From contig NW_003314376.1 of assembly GCF_000143415.4 (NCBI RefSeq), positions 280,156-344,155 of the forward strand: 64,000 nucleotides of DNA, in the 5' to 3' direction. The notes under the pieces are model-generated. The model had not been told where the DNA came from and made no database searches. It saw only the letters and a list, made by a program, of their open reading frames with translations. Within the stretch, counting starts at the first letter, position 1. Each line of letters opens with the position of its first letter. The position numbers were made by a program, and so were the translations under genes. Below are positions 33,245-42,598 of the stretch, one piece after another. Source of the DNA: Selaginella moellendorffii. Lineage: Eukaryota; Streptophyta; Lycopodiopsida; Selaginellales; Selaginellaceae.

Positions 33245-34270
33245 ATGGGGCGGTCCAAGATCCCCATCACTTGGATCAAGAACGATGCCTCGCGCCAGGT
33301 TACATTCAACAAGCGCAAGAAAGGGATGAAGAAGAAGGCCGAGGAGCTCGCGATTCTCTGCGGTGTGGATGTCTGCATGATCTGCTATGGCCCCGCGAGC
33401 TCCTCGGCCGGATCATCCAGCAAGCAGCCCAATTCCACGCCGGGATCGATCGGCAGCAGCAATCAGCAGCCACAATCCTCCGCGGGATCGTCGTCTTCGT
33501 CTTCCTCCTCGCCGCCTAGCGCGAATCCATCGCTGGCGGCGGTGCCATTCAGCTGGGGCATGCCGGGGGTGTCGTCGGTGATCAGCAAATTCGAGGGGCT
33601 GCCCAAGGAGGAGCGCGACAAGAAGAAGCTGGACAACACGAGCTTGCTGGAGCAGCAGATCAAGAAGCTCCGCCGGGAGCTCAAGGCGAAGCTGGATCAA
33701 AACTGGAAGCTGGAGCAAGAGAGGGCCTACAACCTTGCATGGGACGATCGCATCGATGGCTACGACCTGGAGGAGCTCAAGCGCCTGGCGGATTGCCTGC
33801 TCGACAAGCTCCGGGGTACGTTCGATCGAATCAGCTGCTTCGAGCAGCAGCAAGACCATCTCGTGATTCCATCCCCATCGATCGATCCCAGCAGCGTTTT
33901 GGCGGAGGAGCTCCCCACCCCCAAATCATTCCTCCCTTTTCTCAATCCCGGCTTTGATTTGCCACCACCACCCATGAATCCCACAAGTCCTCACATCCAC
34001 AACCAGGACGATCACATCTATCTCCCTTCCACCACCACTGTTCCGGTGCTAGGATCATTCATCGATCACACAGCTCCATACCACCCTTCGCTGTTTCCAC
34101 CGCTTGGAATCGACATAAACATGATCCCACAGCCCAACAATCCATTGCTACCATGGCACGACCAAAGTATCATCGAGGACAGTAATTCATCGTATCCGTA
34201 TTATAACGCTGGAGACCACGGCGATTGGAATCATCCACACGATGGTGGAGAGCTGGATGAAGTACCATAG
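33245..34270 (+). CDS. Type I MADS-box transcription factor (M-gamma-like)
   Basis: A single-exon gene of 341 residues. The MADS domain (1-50) reads '[20 protein letters not shown]' followed by '[20 protein letters not shown]', a DNA-binding and dimerisation fold. It lacks a K domain and introns, as type I MADS genes do; the '[17 protein letters not shown]' form fits the M-gamma group (AGL80-like). A Ser/Gln-rich linker (about 55-100) is followed by a charged helical stretch '[20 protein letters not shown]' and a Pro/Asp/His-rich C-terminus. It acts in the nucleus; in seed plants this group works in female gametophyte and endosperm, and the role in a spore-bearing plant is unknown. The ATG at 33245 is the first in frame. 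Confidence 0.92.
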   Translation: MGRSKIPITWIKNDASRQVTFNKRKKGMKKKAEELAILCGVDVCMICYGPASSSAGSSSKQPNSTPGSIGSSNQQPQSSAGSSSSSSSSPPSANPSLAAVPFSWGMPGVSSVISKFEGLPKEERDKKKLDNTSLLEQQIKKLRRELKAKLDQNWKLEQERAYNLAWDDRIDGYDLEELKRLADCLLDKLRGTFDRISCFEQQQDHLVIPSPSIDPSSVLAEELPTPKSFLPFLNPGFDLPPPPMNPTSPHIHNQDDHIYLPSTTTVPVLGSFIDHTAPYHPSLFPPLGIDINMIPQPNNPLLPWHDQSIIEDSNSSYPYYNAGDHGDWNHPHDGGELDEVP

Positions 34271-34386
34271 CCAAAGTTCAATGGTGGCGGGGAGCAACCA
34301 TAGCACACCCTTGAGCATCCTTTTTTACCCTTGTTCGTTCCAGTGTTCTTCCCCAAAAAGATTGTGAGCAGGCATTTGCTATAGTG

Positions 34387-34977
34387 TCAATGTAAACTAT
34401 CTTGCTTATTATTCACACAAACAAAGCCGGGCGATGGCCTTTGATCAGCCAAGCTTCCGGATCGCAGCGGCGATGGAGCTCTCCCAGGCTCGGGATCCAG
34501 ATTGAGATCAAAGGGTAAAGGCGATCGCTTTGGCTCCTGTTTCACCCTTGGCTTGGAGAAAGGCCGGAACTTCGTCTTGCAGAACTTGCAGAAGTAGCAC
34601 GGCTGGTTTGCGCTGCCATTGTTGTTGTAATCGAACCTTGTGTCGGAGGACTGGCACCTTGGGCAATCGAAGTGGATGTGCGCCTCGTTCTTCTGCGCCG
34701 GGAAATCCTTCTTCCGGTTTAGCCGCCCACCGATCGTCCACTGCTTCTTGCAACTCCGGCAGCGGTATCTGGGCTGGAACCCCTTCCCCCTTTGCTTGTT
34801 GTTGAAGTACTCGAACTGTGTGTCGTGAGAGAGGCAATAAGGGCATTGGAAGGCCATCTTGGCGAGGCGCTCCTTGACGATCTGGTGTGTCGCGCTCTCA
34901 CCGAGTTCCTCCAGGAGTCCGTCCAGGCAGGATCGCTGGTTGCCGATGACTCGCTCTCGATCGTCATCGTCGGCCAT
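34387..34977 (-). CDS. Protein with two Dof-like zinc fingers and an EAR motif
   Basis: An intronless frame of 196 residues from MADDDDRERVIG. Finger 1 has C45-x2-C48-x24-C73-x2-C76, with 'PRYRCRSCKKQWTIGGRLN' as in Dof domains. Finger 2 has C105-x2-C108-x21-C130-x2-C133, exactly the Dof spacing, with 'CPRCQSSDTRFDYNNNGSAN' and 'QPCYFCKFCKTKF'. A basic segment 'KPRVKQEPKR' is followed by 'FDLNLDPEP' (156-164), which contains the DLNxxP repression motif. Dof proteins normally carry one such finger and bind AAAG. An upstream in-frame ATG at 35031 would add a hydrophobic 'MEKLDFRVFFAWVLCFFF', less likely for a nuclear factor. Probably a transcriptional repressor (inference). Confidence 0.82.
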   Translation of the reverse strand: MADDDDRERVIGNQRSCLDGLLEELGESATHQIVKERLAKMAFQCPYCLSHDTQFEYFNNKQRGKGFQPRYRCRSCKKQWTIGGRLNRKKDFPAQKNEAHIHFDCPRCQSSDTRFDYNNNGSANQPCYFCKFCKTKFRPFSKPRVKQEPKRSPLPFDLNLDPEPGRAPSPLRSGSLADQRPSPGFVCVNNKQDSLH

Positions 34978-35374
34978 GAAGAAGAAACACAGCACCCAAG
35001 CGAAAAATACCCTAAAATCCAACTTTTCCATGACGCATAGAAAGACCTAATTAAACTTGGGGATCCCTCTAATATTAATAGTCGCCAAAGATAAAAAGGA
35101 GGCGGAGAAAAAAAAAGGTTAAGGAAAGGAAAAAGAATTGGGGCATAGGCATCTTTGGTCTAAATCTTTTAAGAAAGGTACTACTAACCTTTTTCTAAAA
35201 AATGCACCATATTAATTTAAAAATCTTTTTCCAATTATGTCAAGTAACCAAATAATATTCGTGTTTATACAAATTGATTGGTACTGAAGATCATACCTAT
35301 TGATTTATATTGTGTTGGTTTTACCAATTGCTTTACTCGTCCTCTTGAATAACACTCCAAAGCAAATAATTCAC

Positions 35375-35862
35375 TAGCTCGCCACCATCATCCAGCTCCA
35401 GAAGCAGCAGTGTACCATCATCATCACGGTGATGGACCTCCTCTGGTTGTTCACCACCACAGTGACCACCACGGAGGACGTCACAACCACCACCACCACC
35501 ACCATCGTCACGAAGGTCACAACGCAGTAGTGGCCACACCAACACCCACAGCAGTAGTTACAGTGGTTCGGAGGACGCTGTGGTCGCTGCTCCAACTTCT
35601 TCTCTGGGTTTTGGTTGCGATCTTGGTGCTGCTCGTGTGCTTTTTGCTCGTGCAATGGATGTTATCTCAAAGGAAGCAGCACAGTAATGCTATCTTTCAG
35701 GATCCTGGGTGGCAGATCGAAGTGACGAATCATCTGGAAGTTGTGGTGGATGATTCTCCGACTGAGAAGAAACAGCTGGAAGCTCACACTCGTGGTTCGC
35801 ACAGTAATGCCACTCTGGGATTCTCCTCAAAGTGTCCTGCCAACACTGGCAGTGACGCGTAA
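35375..35862 (+). pseudogene. His-rich / transmembrane block, truncated (unit C)
   Basis: It begins in the His-rich part ('VYHHHHGDGPPLVVHHHSD'-like) and keeps the hydrophobic segment in its fuller form ('LLQLLLWVLVAILVLLVCF' then 'LLVQWMLSQRKQ'), continuing 'AIFQDPGWQIEV'. The insertion 'TNHLEVVVDDSPTEKKQLE' agrees with segment B and differs from unit A. It stops after 'CPANTGSDA' at a donor-like site. Confidence 0.45.
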
Positions 35863-36099
35863 GTCAGCACAGTGCATGCCTTGTCACATGGAAGATTGTG
35901 TACAAACAATCTTCAAGGAGATGAAGTTGCAGAGCAAGAAGACAGCAGGGTCTTGCTCACGGACGGTGAAGATCACATACAAGGGTCCACTGGTGGAAGT
36001 CACCAGACTTGGAAGTTATTGCGCAGCTGGCTCGGAACATGGACTGGAAAGTAGAGCAGGAACCTACCAAGTTTCGATTTGACTGAGCTATCCTCTAGA

Positions 36100-36480
36100 G
36101 GTGACGGGGGAGCAGACGTTAGTGCACCTCCAAAGGCCAGAGAAGTTGCTTGAGACGAAAGGTATGAGAAAAGGTAACGTACTACTTTTGCTCTCTGTTC
36201 TTGCAGGCGCTCAAATCTCAACTTCGATGAGAAGAAGCAGTGCAGGGCATAGCAGCCAGATAAGTTTCTCCAGAGTCAAGAGCATCATAAGCCAGGAATC
36301 AAGCAAGTGCAATTGTGAAAGTATGGTTGAAGTCTACACTGCGGCTTGCAACACAGGTTGTTCAACAGGATGGGACGAAGAACAGGATAGGTTGGTCTAC
36401 CTTGCAAATTGTGAAAACAAAGCCGTATGCATTCGTTGCAAGCAGCCTCGTGCACTGTGGAAGCATCAGAAGTGTTCAGG
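36100..36480 (+). pseudogene. Cys-containing coding-like segment (unit C)
   Basis: Open for 160 codons from about 36101. It reads 'LLSVLAGAQISTSMRRSS', 'SFSRVKSIISQESSKCNCE', 'VYTAACNTGCSTGWDEEQD' and 'CIRCKQPRALWKHQKCSGG'. The Cys pattern resembles a small metal-binding region, but the same DNA in another frame reads as the first PPR piece, so this frame may not be used. It is also open in units D (50718-51173) and E (56605-56940). Confidence 0.3.
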
Positions 36481-36835
36481 AGGACAAATAAACATGACGT
36501 TGGTTGCCTGGAACACGATCATCATGGGACATGCACGTCTTCTATCAGATGCAACGAGAAGCTGGCCTGCCTCCAAACGCTGAGACTTTGCATGGAACAG
36601 CAAAACATCGTTTCCTGGGATATGCCGAGAACAACCTTTGCTCTTGAGTACTACGAGCAAACCGGCAGCCAAACGCTCAGACTTTTCATGGTGGCGTTCA
36701 AGGCACGTGGCGACTTAGCAGAGAAGAGGCTCCACTCGCAGATCCAGGAGAGAAATCTGGACGGAATCCACTACTCACGTGCTCGCTCAGTGTGGAGATA
36801 TGCCTAGTTTTCCGCCCCAAGTTCAGAAGTACTCT
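36420..36835 (+). pseudogene. PPR-protein fragment (unit C)
   Basis: PPR pieces in shifting frames: 'TLVAWNTIIMGHARL', 'QREAGLPPNAETLHG'-type, 'QNIVSWDMPRTTFALEYYE' and 'LFMVAFKARGDLAEKRLHS'. The following exon-like part is cut short relative to segment B ('HALITFYRKCGDVAAS' is reduced to a remnant of 'CGD'). Confidence 0.7.
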
Positions 36836-37470
36836 GGCGTCACTGTCACGATGACACACTTCTTCTTGCACTACTCATTTGGAGTAATTAGAGAGCGCCC
36901 TACGAAGCATGATGGTCATAGGTACTATAGTTTTTCACTAGTTCATAGCTTTTTTGTTTTGTCTTATAGCCTTCACAAGGTACTTAGTTTATGCAATTTT
37001 TAGGCCAAGATGGTCGAGCTAGTTAGAAGTCCCTATCTTTAAGTTGTTTTGAGGAAACTGAAGCTTGGCAATGAAAAGCTGTGGAGGCTTTGGAGCTTAT
37101 CTCTTTACACATCTTTTTTGACTTTTTCATCAATGACATGTTATTTCAAGGATGGGAATGGACATACAATTTTATTGTGGAGAGGGTATTGGGAGGTGTT
37201 ACTCATGTTGCTTTGGAAGGTTACTTTTCATTTAGGTGCTTGGGAGTTGCCTGAGAACTAAGAGTGCTGTGTCAGAACGAGGGAACTCCATCGTATCACT
37301 GAAGGAATATGCTCTAATTCCAAAGAACTTAATCAAAATGAGAGAAAAGCTTTTCTCAGGAGCTTGTTGGTAAACTTTGTGAGGAAAGAGTGTGATGCAA
37401 GGTTGATGGAGCTGTCAATCAAACCCAAACAACCTGAAAACAAGCAAAAGGAACCATGGTGAAGAGATAA

Positions 37471-38179
37471 AAATATTTGAGAAAATACTTATCTCATAAA
37501 TAATTTTCTTGGTTTACTTGATAGTAGTAATAATTTAATTGAGCAATATTGATAAAAATATTTATAATTTATAAATCAAGATTATATCAATAGTGAAATA
37601 GAAAAGAATATACTAGAAGGAAATTTTATAACTTATAAACATGTTCACAAATTATAAAGAAAAGATTAATCTAAATGAACAACAACCATTAGATAATAGA
37701 ATATCCTAGAATATCCAAGCATCTTCAAGTTTGCTTAAGCAAACCAATTGGTGTTTGGTCACTTAAACTTACATAAGCTTATTCACAAACCTATTTCATT
37801 AACTTGTGTACTCATTAATATATAGAACTTTTTTTTCCCAAACTTATATCATTAAACCGATATAAAAACATGGGACTTACGTTTTTTCAATGTTTTGTTG
37901 TAGATTAGATGTTATATTCTTTTTTCAACCATGCCCTATACAAATATACAAACTTCATAATTACAATTCAACTTCTTTAAATCTTTCCTGATTTCATATT
38001 AGTAGAAGAGAAACAACAAACATATGAAGATTATAAATACTTGGTCAAAGAAAGCAAAGACAATATACTCAAAGGCAATATAGTTAAAAAGTAAATATGA
38101 ATATCAATCAACAATACCATAATCACAAGTATATAGTTTTGAGTTAAGAAAGTGATATTGTAAATGGGAGAATTCACAA
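37471..38179 (+). repeat. AT-rich arm after unit C, first part
   Basis: Landmarks are as in the arm after unit A ('gtgtttggtcacttaaac', 'gatttcatattagtagaag', 'aataccataatcacaagtatatag', 'gatattgtaaatggg'). The arm is interrupted at 38179 by a gene-bearing block and resumes at 40421 with 'catcataatcaaccaattcccaagttgc'. No gene of its own is seen. Confidence 0.7.
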
Positions 38180-38356
38180 TGGAGATTATAGGTAAATTAG
38201 TCATGTAAGAAGAAGCTATTTAAATTCTAGAAAATGTTTAAGAAATAATCTTATATTTTGTTTAAGCTGTTTTATATTTAGGCGAGTTTAAATATTATTA
38301 TGAGTAGAAGTTGAAGAACCCTAAAAGGTTGGCAAGAGGTTTTACAGAAATTAAAG

Positions 38357-39469
38357 TTACACAAAGCATTTTAGACCGCAAGGGCTGTGCTTGTGACCCC
38401 CGAGAGCCTTTCCGGTCGCAAAAACCCGGTGGCAGTTCAGGCACTTAAAACCTTCAGTCAACCCCTTGTCAATGCACACAACCTCGTCCTCCTCGTCAGC
38501 AATAATGTCAACGGGCACGTTGACCACGCCTGGATCGCCGTTGCTGGGGGGCAAGGCGTCCTCGATCTTGGTGCTGATGATCTTGCTCTTGCGCGACATC
38601 TTCCTCACGCAGTGGTGGGCAGCCAGCGCCGTGCTCGATTCAAACGCGAGCTTACAACGGGAGCACTCGACAACCGCCGCTCCCCCAGTCGATTCAAGAC
38701 GGCAACCATCCCCTTTACGAGATCCCTCCGCCACAGTGGCGGCGGCGGCGCCGCCAGTCGGATCAAGAGCCCGGGAGGAGCACTTGATCCTAACCTTCAA
38801 TGGTTGCCACGGCAATGGATCGTCATGGATCACAACCTTGGAAGAATTCTCCTCCCCCTCTTCCTCCATGGCCACCTTCTCGACCATCAAAGCTCCCATC
38901 TTTTTCTTCTTTTCCTCCTCCTCCCTGGCCCAGTGCCGGAGATAGACTTGCTCCAGGCTCGTGTCGCTCTCGTAGTCGGGCTCCTCGATCACCTCCTTGA
39001 TTTTGATCTTCGCGGGGCTGCGCGGAGCGATAGCGGCGGCGGCCCTCGCGATCCGCGACTCCGGATGGCATCGCATGTGTCCCGACAGCCCTTTGATCGA
39101 TACGAACTCCTTGCCACACTCCGGGCACTCGTGATCCTTGCCCTTGCTGCTCAGTTTCTTCTTCTTGATCTGCTCCTCCGCAAACTTGAGGTTCTTCTTA
39201 GGATTTGCCCTCAGCGCATACAACCCATTGCATCCCCCGGCCCGCTGGACGTCGTCGCCGGCGCTCCGATCGTCATCCTCGCTGTGATCGAGGTCTTGGA
39301 ACAAGCTCTCCTCAACCAGGCAGTGCCGGAGCTGGGGATAGGCCTTCTTCCGCTTGGTGCTCCTCACCAGATCCTTTTCATGACGATCCTCACCCACCTG
39401 TCCATTCTGCTGCTGCTGCTGCTCATACTCATGCTCTTGCTCCACGATCTTCCTCTTCGCCGATCTCAT
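38357..39469 (-). CDS. C2H2 zinc-finger protein (plant ZAT-like)
   Basis: An intronless frame of 370 residues starting MRSAKRKIVEQ (upstream in-frame codons lack an ATG). Three C2H2 fingers: 'CPECGKEFVSIKGLSGHMRCH' positions C115, C118, H131, H135; 'CSRCKLAFESSTALAAHH' near 269-286; and 'CLNCHRVFATGKALGGHKH' near 343-361. KALGGH in the last finger corresponds to the plant QALGGH signature; its second zinc-binding His is displaced, possibly replaced by His361 or Cys364. There are basic N-terminal 'KRKK' stretches and a long Glu/Lys-rich linker. It is likely a nuclear DNA-binding regulator. It lies in the inserted block but the frame is intact. Confidence 0.85.
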   Translation of the reverse strand: MRSAKRKIVEQEHEYEQQQQQNGQVGEDRHEKDLVRSTKRKKAYPQLRHCLVEESLFQDLDHSEDDDRSAGDDVQRAGGCNGLYALRANPKKNLKFAEEQIKKKKLSSKGKDHECPECGKEFVSIKGLSGHMRCHPESRIARAAAAIAPRSPAKIKIKEVIEEPDYESDTSLEQVYLRHWAREEEEKKKKMGALMVEKVAMEEEGEENSSKVVIHDDPLPWQPLKVRIKCSSRALDPTGGAAAATVAEGSRKGDGCRLESTGGAAVVECSRCKLAFESSTALAAHHCVRKMSRKSKIISTKIEDALPPSNGDPGVVNVPVDIIADEEDEVVCIDKGLTEGFKCLNCHRVFATGKALGGHKHSPCGLKCFV

Positions 39470-39738
39470 AGCTAGCCACCGATTGATTGATCGATCGCGC
39501 AAGAAAAAACCGAAAACCCTTTCCTCTTACAACGAATTAGGGCACACTTCCTTGTTCCCGCCACAGCCAACTTGAATGAAAAGGTACTCCTCTCTCTCTC
39601 TCGTTTGGTTAAAAATTAGAGGCGAACAAAAATTCTTCTCTATGATGGACTGCGTGGTTTGATCTCTCTTCCTTGCGAAATTCCAAAGCTTTGCTGCCGT
39701 TAGCTTGAAGGGGAGGAAAAAACAAGAAAAAAACATGG

Positions 39739-40417
39739 TCACAAAATGGTCACCTTTGGACTAAAGGGAGCCCCTGAATCTTTTAACTGCTGCTGCTCCG
39801 TGGATCCATCGTTGTGGGAAGAATCAGAGTTTCCACCGCCACTGCCACCGTTTCTACAGGGAGCTACCGCTGGCCGCCGCTGCTTGTAGCTGGCTTTGAA
39901 GATTGCCTGACGGAACCGCTTGGTTCGATCATCCAGCTCCATCCCCGGGCTCTCCTCCATCTTCTTCTTCTGCTTCTCCAGCTCGTGAACCGCATGGATC
40001 ACCGGGTTTGGAGTGTTTCCATCCGAATCCTTGGCTAACTCCTGGCAAGTAAAGCCAGAAGTTCACGGAAGAACTTTCAACCAAGAACAAGGAAAGAACA
40101 CTAACCTGGCTCTTGTGTATCAAGCTCTCGAGGCTCTTGAGCTTGCGGTGAGGCCACCGGGGGATCCCAAACTCGCGGCACTGCTTCTTGAGCACGGTGC
40201 GGCTGACTTTGAGCTCCTTGGATGCCTAGGAGAGATCTTCGAGGCTTATCTCCATCATCCTCTCGGTTGGGCCGAGGAAGCCACTGCATGTCACCTTGTT
40301 GCTCACATCAACCAGGTCGTTTGCTCCATCGCAAACGGTGACTATAGCACCTGTATTGGTGTTACCATCACCACCATCACCACCACCCTTATTTTGGTTG
40401 AATCCAATTGAGCCTCC
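39739..40417 (-). pseudogene. RWP-RK domain gene, 5'-truncated and damaged
   Basis: On the - strand exon 1 (to 40106) contains the RWP-RK signature: 'ISLEDLS', then a TAG at 40226-40228, then 'ASKELKVSRTVLKKQCREFG' and 'IPRWPHRKLKSLESLIHKSQ'. Compared with the family pattern, about 7-9 residues between LEDLS and ASKEL are missing and a stop sits there. Exon 2 is 40041-39739 ('ELAKDSDGNTPNPVIHAV', then basic and Ser/Gly-rich, ending 'PFSPKVTIL'). Alternative splicing using 'ctctcctag' as acceptor would skip the stop but lose LEDLS. The 5' end runs into the repeat arm at 40418, so the native start is gone. RWP-RK factors regulate nitrogen and gametophyte programmes in plants. Confidence 0.75.
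39756..39776 (-). promoter_or_regulatory. Possible miR159/miR319 target site in RWP-RK transcript
   Basis: On the + strand the DNA reads 'ttggactaaagggagcccct', close to the miR319 guide itself, so the RWP-RK mRNA (- strand) carries its complement. By eye the pairing has two G-U wobbles and two mismatches near the miRNA 3' end, within limits usual for plant targets. No complementary arm nearby would make it a miRNA precursor. The site lies in the 3' coding end ('GAPFSPK'). Confidence 0.4.
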
Positions 40418-40420
40418 CAA

Positions 40421-41424
40421 CATCATAATCAACCAATTCCCAAGTTGCAATTGCAAATACTTCTTTTAACATTAAATTTTGAAAGTTTTTCATCCTTTGC
40501 ATAGGATGTTTGGATTCATCATAATGTTTAAACATAAGGTGAAAAAAATATAAATACTAATTATAAAATATTGTGATAACACAAAACCTCTGCCACAAAA
40601 ATTAGATGGTGGTACTTTACTAATTTTATTTAAATACCTGATTAATAAAACTGTTTGCAACTAAAACCTTAATAGAATATTCTTCAGTGTGTCAAAATAT
40701 TCTTGTCGACTCCCTTGGCTCACTATTTACTAGCTCCTTATATTAGCAAACCATTTTATATAGAGCATAATCCTTGATGGTGATAGCTATTTGAAAGAGA
40801 TGCCATTTTAAATTTTGTTTTAAACACTACTAAACAACATATACCAAGTTGGAATAGGACACCAACATTTTATAGTTTCATGAGTAATGAAGCATAAATA
40901 AATTGATGAGGTATTAGAATTCTATATAATGGTGGTATAAACTAAGTTTTAATTAGCTGAGAGAGGAGTTACTTTTTCCATTGGGAAATAAGTTTACATG
41001 AATGCATAGAGAAATGTATTCAAGTTGAACACCATGATGCGCACAAGTGGTTTTGCTAGAGTTTAAAAGGTATAAGCACTTTAGAAGATATAAACAATTA
41101 ATACAAATTTATATATTTATAGTGGGTTGGAGGTAATGCTTATAAAAATGCAATTCTAAAACTACAAACTTGGCTGACATAGTTATTTGTTTGTTTTCCA
41201 CATTTAAAGACTTCAGTTATTTCTCAAATAGAGAAGTACTCACATTGATCTCTTTAATAATTCTCTTTCTTTAGTAAATGAGTTTTGAAATACTTGCTAT
41301 GCAATTATTAATAACAAATCTTATTGAAATATACCATATGATATGGTTATAAAAAATAAATTTCTCTAAATATGTATTTTAATATGAAATTTGCTACAAT
41401 GACTTGGTCGTCTCTATGCTATAG
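40421..41424 (+). repeat. AT-rich arm after unit C, second part
   Basis: This continues the arm after the inserted block: 'aaccaattcccaagttgcaatt', 'tttggattcatcataatg', 'cctgattaataaaactgtt', 'aaccttaatagaatattctt', 'ttaaaaggtataagcac' and 'cttttaataaat'-type sequence to 'gacttggtcgtctctatgctatag'. The matching uninterrupted stretch is 52190-53366. No gene is seen. Confidence 0.65.
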
Positions 41425-42598
41425 TAGTGTAAGCCATTAATTTTTCCTTTCCAATTTGTCAGTTTACTTTGTTTATTCAACCAACACTGCCTTGGTCTTA
41501 ACTAAGTTCCCTCGCCAAGATTCCACTTATTGTACTATCTCTTACTTGGTCCTACTTAGTCTCAACTACTCACTGCGTGAACAATGGAGCATTAGCCATC
41601 CATGAGGAGGCGTGAGCGCGAGAGACCATGGCTTACCTGACGAGAGCTTCGACAATAGAACAAATTCCCAATCTCTCCCAATCCCCTTCCCCGGGTTAAA
41701 TTGGACTTAACGTTCGGCTACACTCCTTGCAAGCACAAGCAACCAAGCACACCAAGCCTCTAGGTTTCTAACATCCCTTGGTACAACAAAATTTGATCAT
41801 GAGACCCTCTAAATCCCAAGTTTTATGTGCAACACTTGCTTCGGGATGCCAGGGGGAAACATTGTGGCCTAACAGCTCGGTATGGGTACCCCTACTCCCC
41901 CACTTCCATCTCGAAGGGAAGGTCCAAACCCCTAGGAAGGGCGAGGACCAATGAGCCACAAGGTACTCAAGTGGAGCACCACTCCATATGAGCTGGGAGC
42001 ACTGTAATTGGTTTCCCTTCCAGAAGTGAGAGTTGCTCTTGAGCACTTCCTTAGGTGGCCCCTCCGGCACCACCCGAGTCTATGCTCATTCCCACCCAAG
42101 GCCTCTCGGCCCCAGTTTCAACCTCAAGTTAGTTTGGAAGCACCACTAAAGAGTTCTTTCAAGATTGGTTTCTAGACCTCACTATCCCTATTATACTTTT
42201 GGAACCCCCTGCAGCCCCCCTTCTTGGGAGACACATGCTTTGGGCTTTCACCCCACGACCTGTATTAGTATTTGGACTGGATCTCGGACTCGACTTTAGA
42301 CTCAGTCTCAAACTTAATTTCGAACCCAACCTCGGACTCTATCTTAGCTTGATCTCGGACTCAATCTCGGACCCGATCTTGGATCTTAGACTCAGTCTCG
42401 AACTCGGTCTTAGACTCGGTCTCGAACCTGTCTCGAAGTTGGTCTTGGACTCGATCTTGGACTCGGTCTCGAACTCAGTCTTAGAGTCGGTTTTGGACTC
42501 GATCTCGGACTTGGTCTCATCTGATGAACTCTTTATCATTTTGGTCGTGCTTTTGGGGATCTTTTAGCCTTCGACACCTCGGGGAGTTGGTTCCTAAG
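41425..42598. mobile_element. 1.2-kb insertion in repeat arm, chimeric
   Basis: The D/E arm reads 'ctatgttacaatagaccttt' at 53354 without this stretch, so it is an insertion. TAG is present on both sides (41422-41424 and 42599-42601). It contains an inverted piece of about 50 bp from the core (41609-41658 matches 12955-13005, including a splice donor). A part at 42175-42265 recurs at 46470-46565 inside the second Ty3 element. A degenerate 12-bp minisatellite fills 42275-42520. No transposase was recognised, so it could be a non-autonomous element. Confidence 0.5.
42275..42520. repeat. Degenerate 12-bp minisatellite
   Basis: About 20 imperfect copies of a 'ctcggactcgat' type unit (variants 'cttggactcg', 'cttagactcagt', 'ctcgaactcggt'). 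Because the unit is a multiple of three it gives an open frame on each strand: Leu/Asp/Ser-rich on + (42199-42567) and Ser/Glu/Thr/Lys-rich on - (42339-42539). The frames are most likely by-products of the repeat. Confidence 0.8.

Larger units (their letters stand above)
35235..37470 (+). repeat. Chimeric repeat unit C, core
   Basis: It starts within the 'aaccaaataatattcgtg' spacer that follows the ORC6 piece in other units. At about 35375 it jumps from 'caaataattcactag' directly to the middle of the His-rich block, so it has no ORC6 or tRNA piece. It then follows the usual order through PPR pieces to the tail near 37470. The left end borders gene-island DNA upstream of the Dof-like gene. Confidence 0.75.
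38180..40417. other. 2.2-kb gene-bearing block inserted in the repeat arm
   Basis: The arm sequence '...attcacaa' (38179) continues exactly at 'catcataatcaacc' (40421); uninterrupted arms elsewhere read 'tttacaacatcataatcaacc' (15492). The block is flanked by CAA on both sides (38177-38179 and 40418-40420), a possible 3-bp duplication. It carries a C2H2 zinc-finger gene and an RWP-RK gene cut at its 5' end by the right border. No inverted terminal repeats were recognised. The block is GC-richer than the arm and resembles the gene island in base composition. Confidence 0.65.

Noticed and set aside
33413-33859. 148-codon frame on the - strand
   Set aside because: It lies antisense to the MADS-box gene; Leu/Arg-rich shadow.
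34978-35031. Earlier start codon for the Dof-like protein
   Set aside because: The 18 extra residues are mostly hydrophobic and unlike a nuclear factor's N-terminus; kept only as an alternative.
38387-39475. 362-codon frame on the + strand
   Set aside because: It is the antisense shadow of the C2H2 zinc-finger gene; it has no ATG-based conserved protein and the - strand has clear zinc fingers.
39756-39776. miR319 precursor reading of the + strand match
   Set aside because: No complementary arm within several hundred bases; a target site on the other strand fits better.
41425-42598. CACTA transposon because the insertion starts TAGTG
   Set aside because: A CACTA element should begin CACTA and end TAGTG; the right end is 'ttcctaag', so the ends do not fit.
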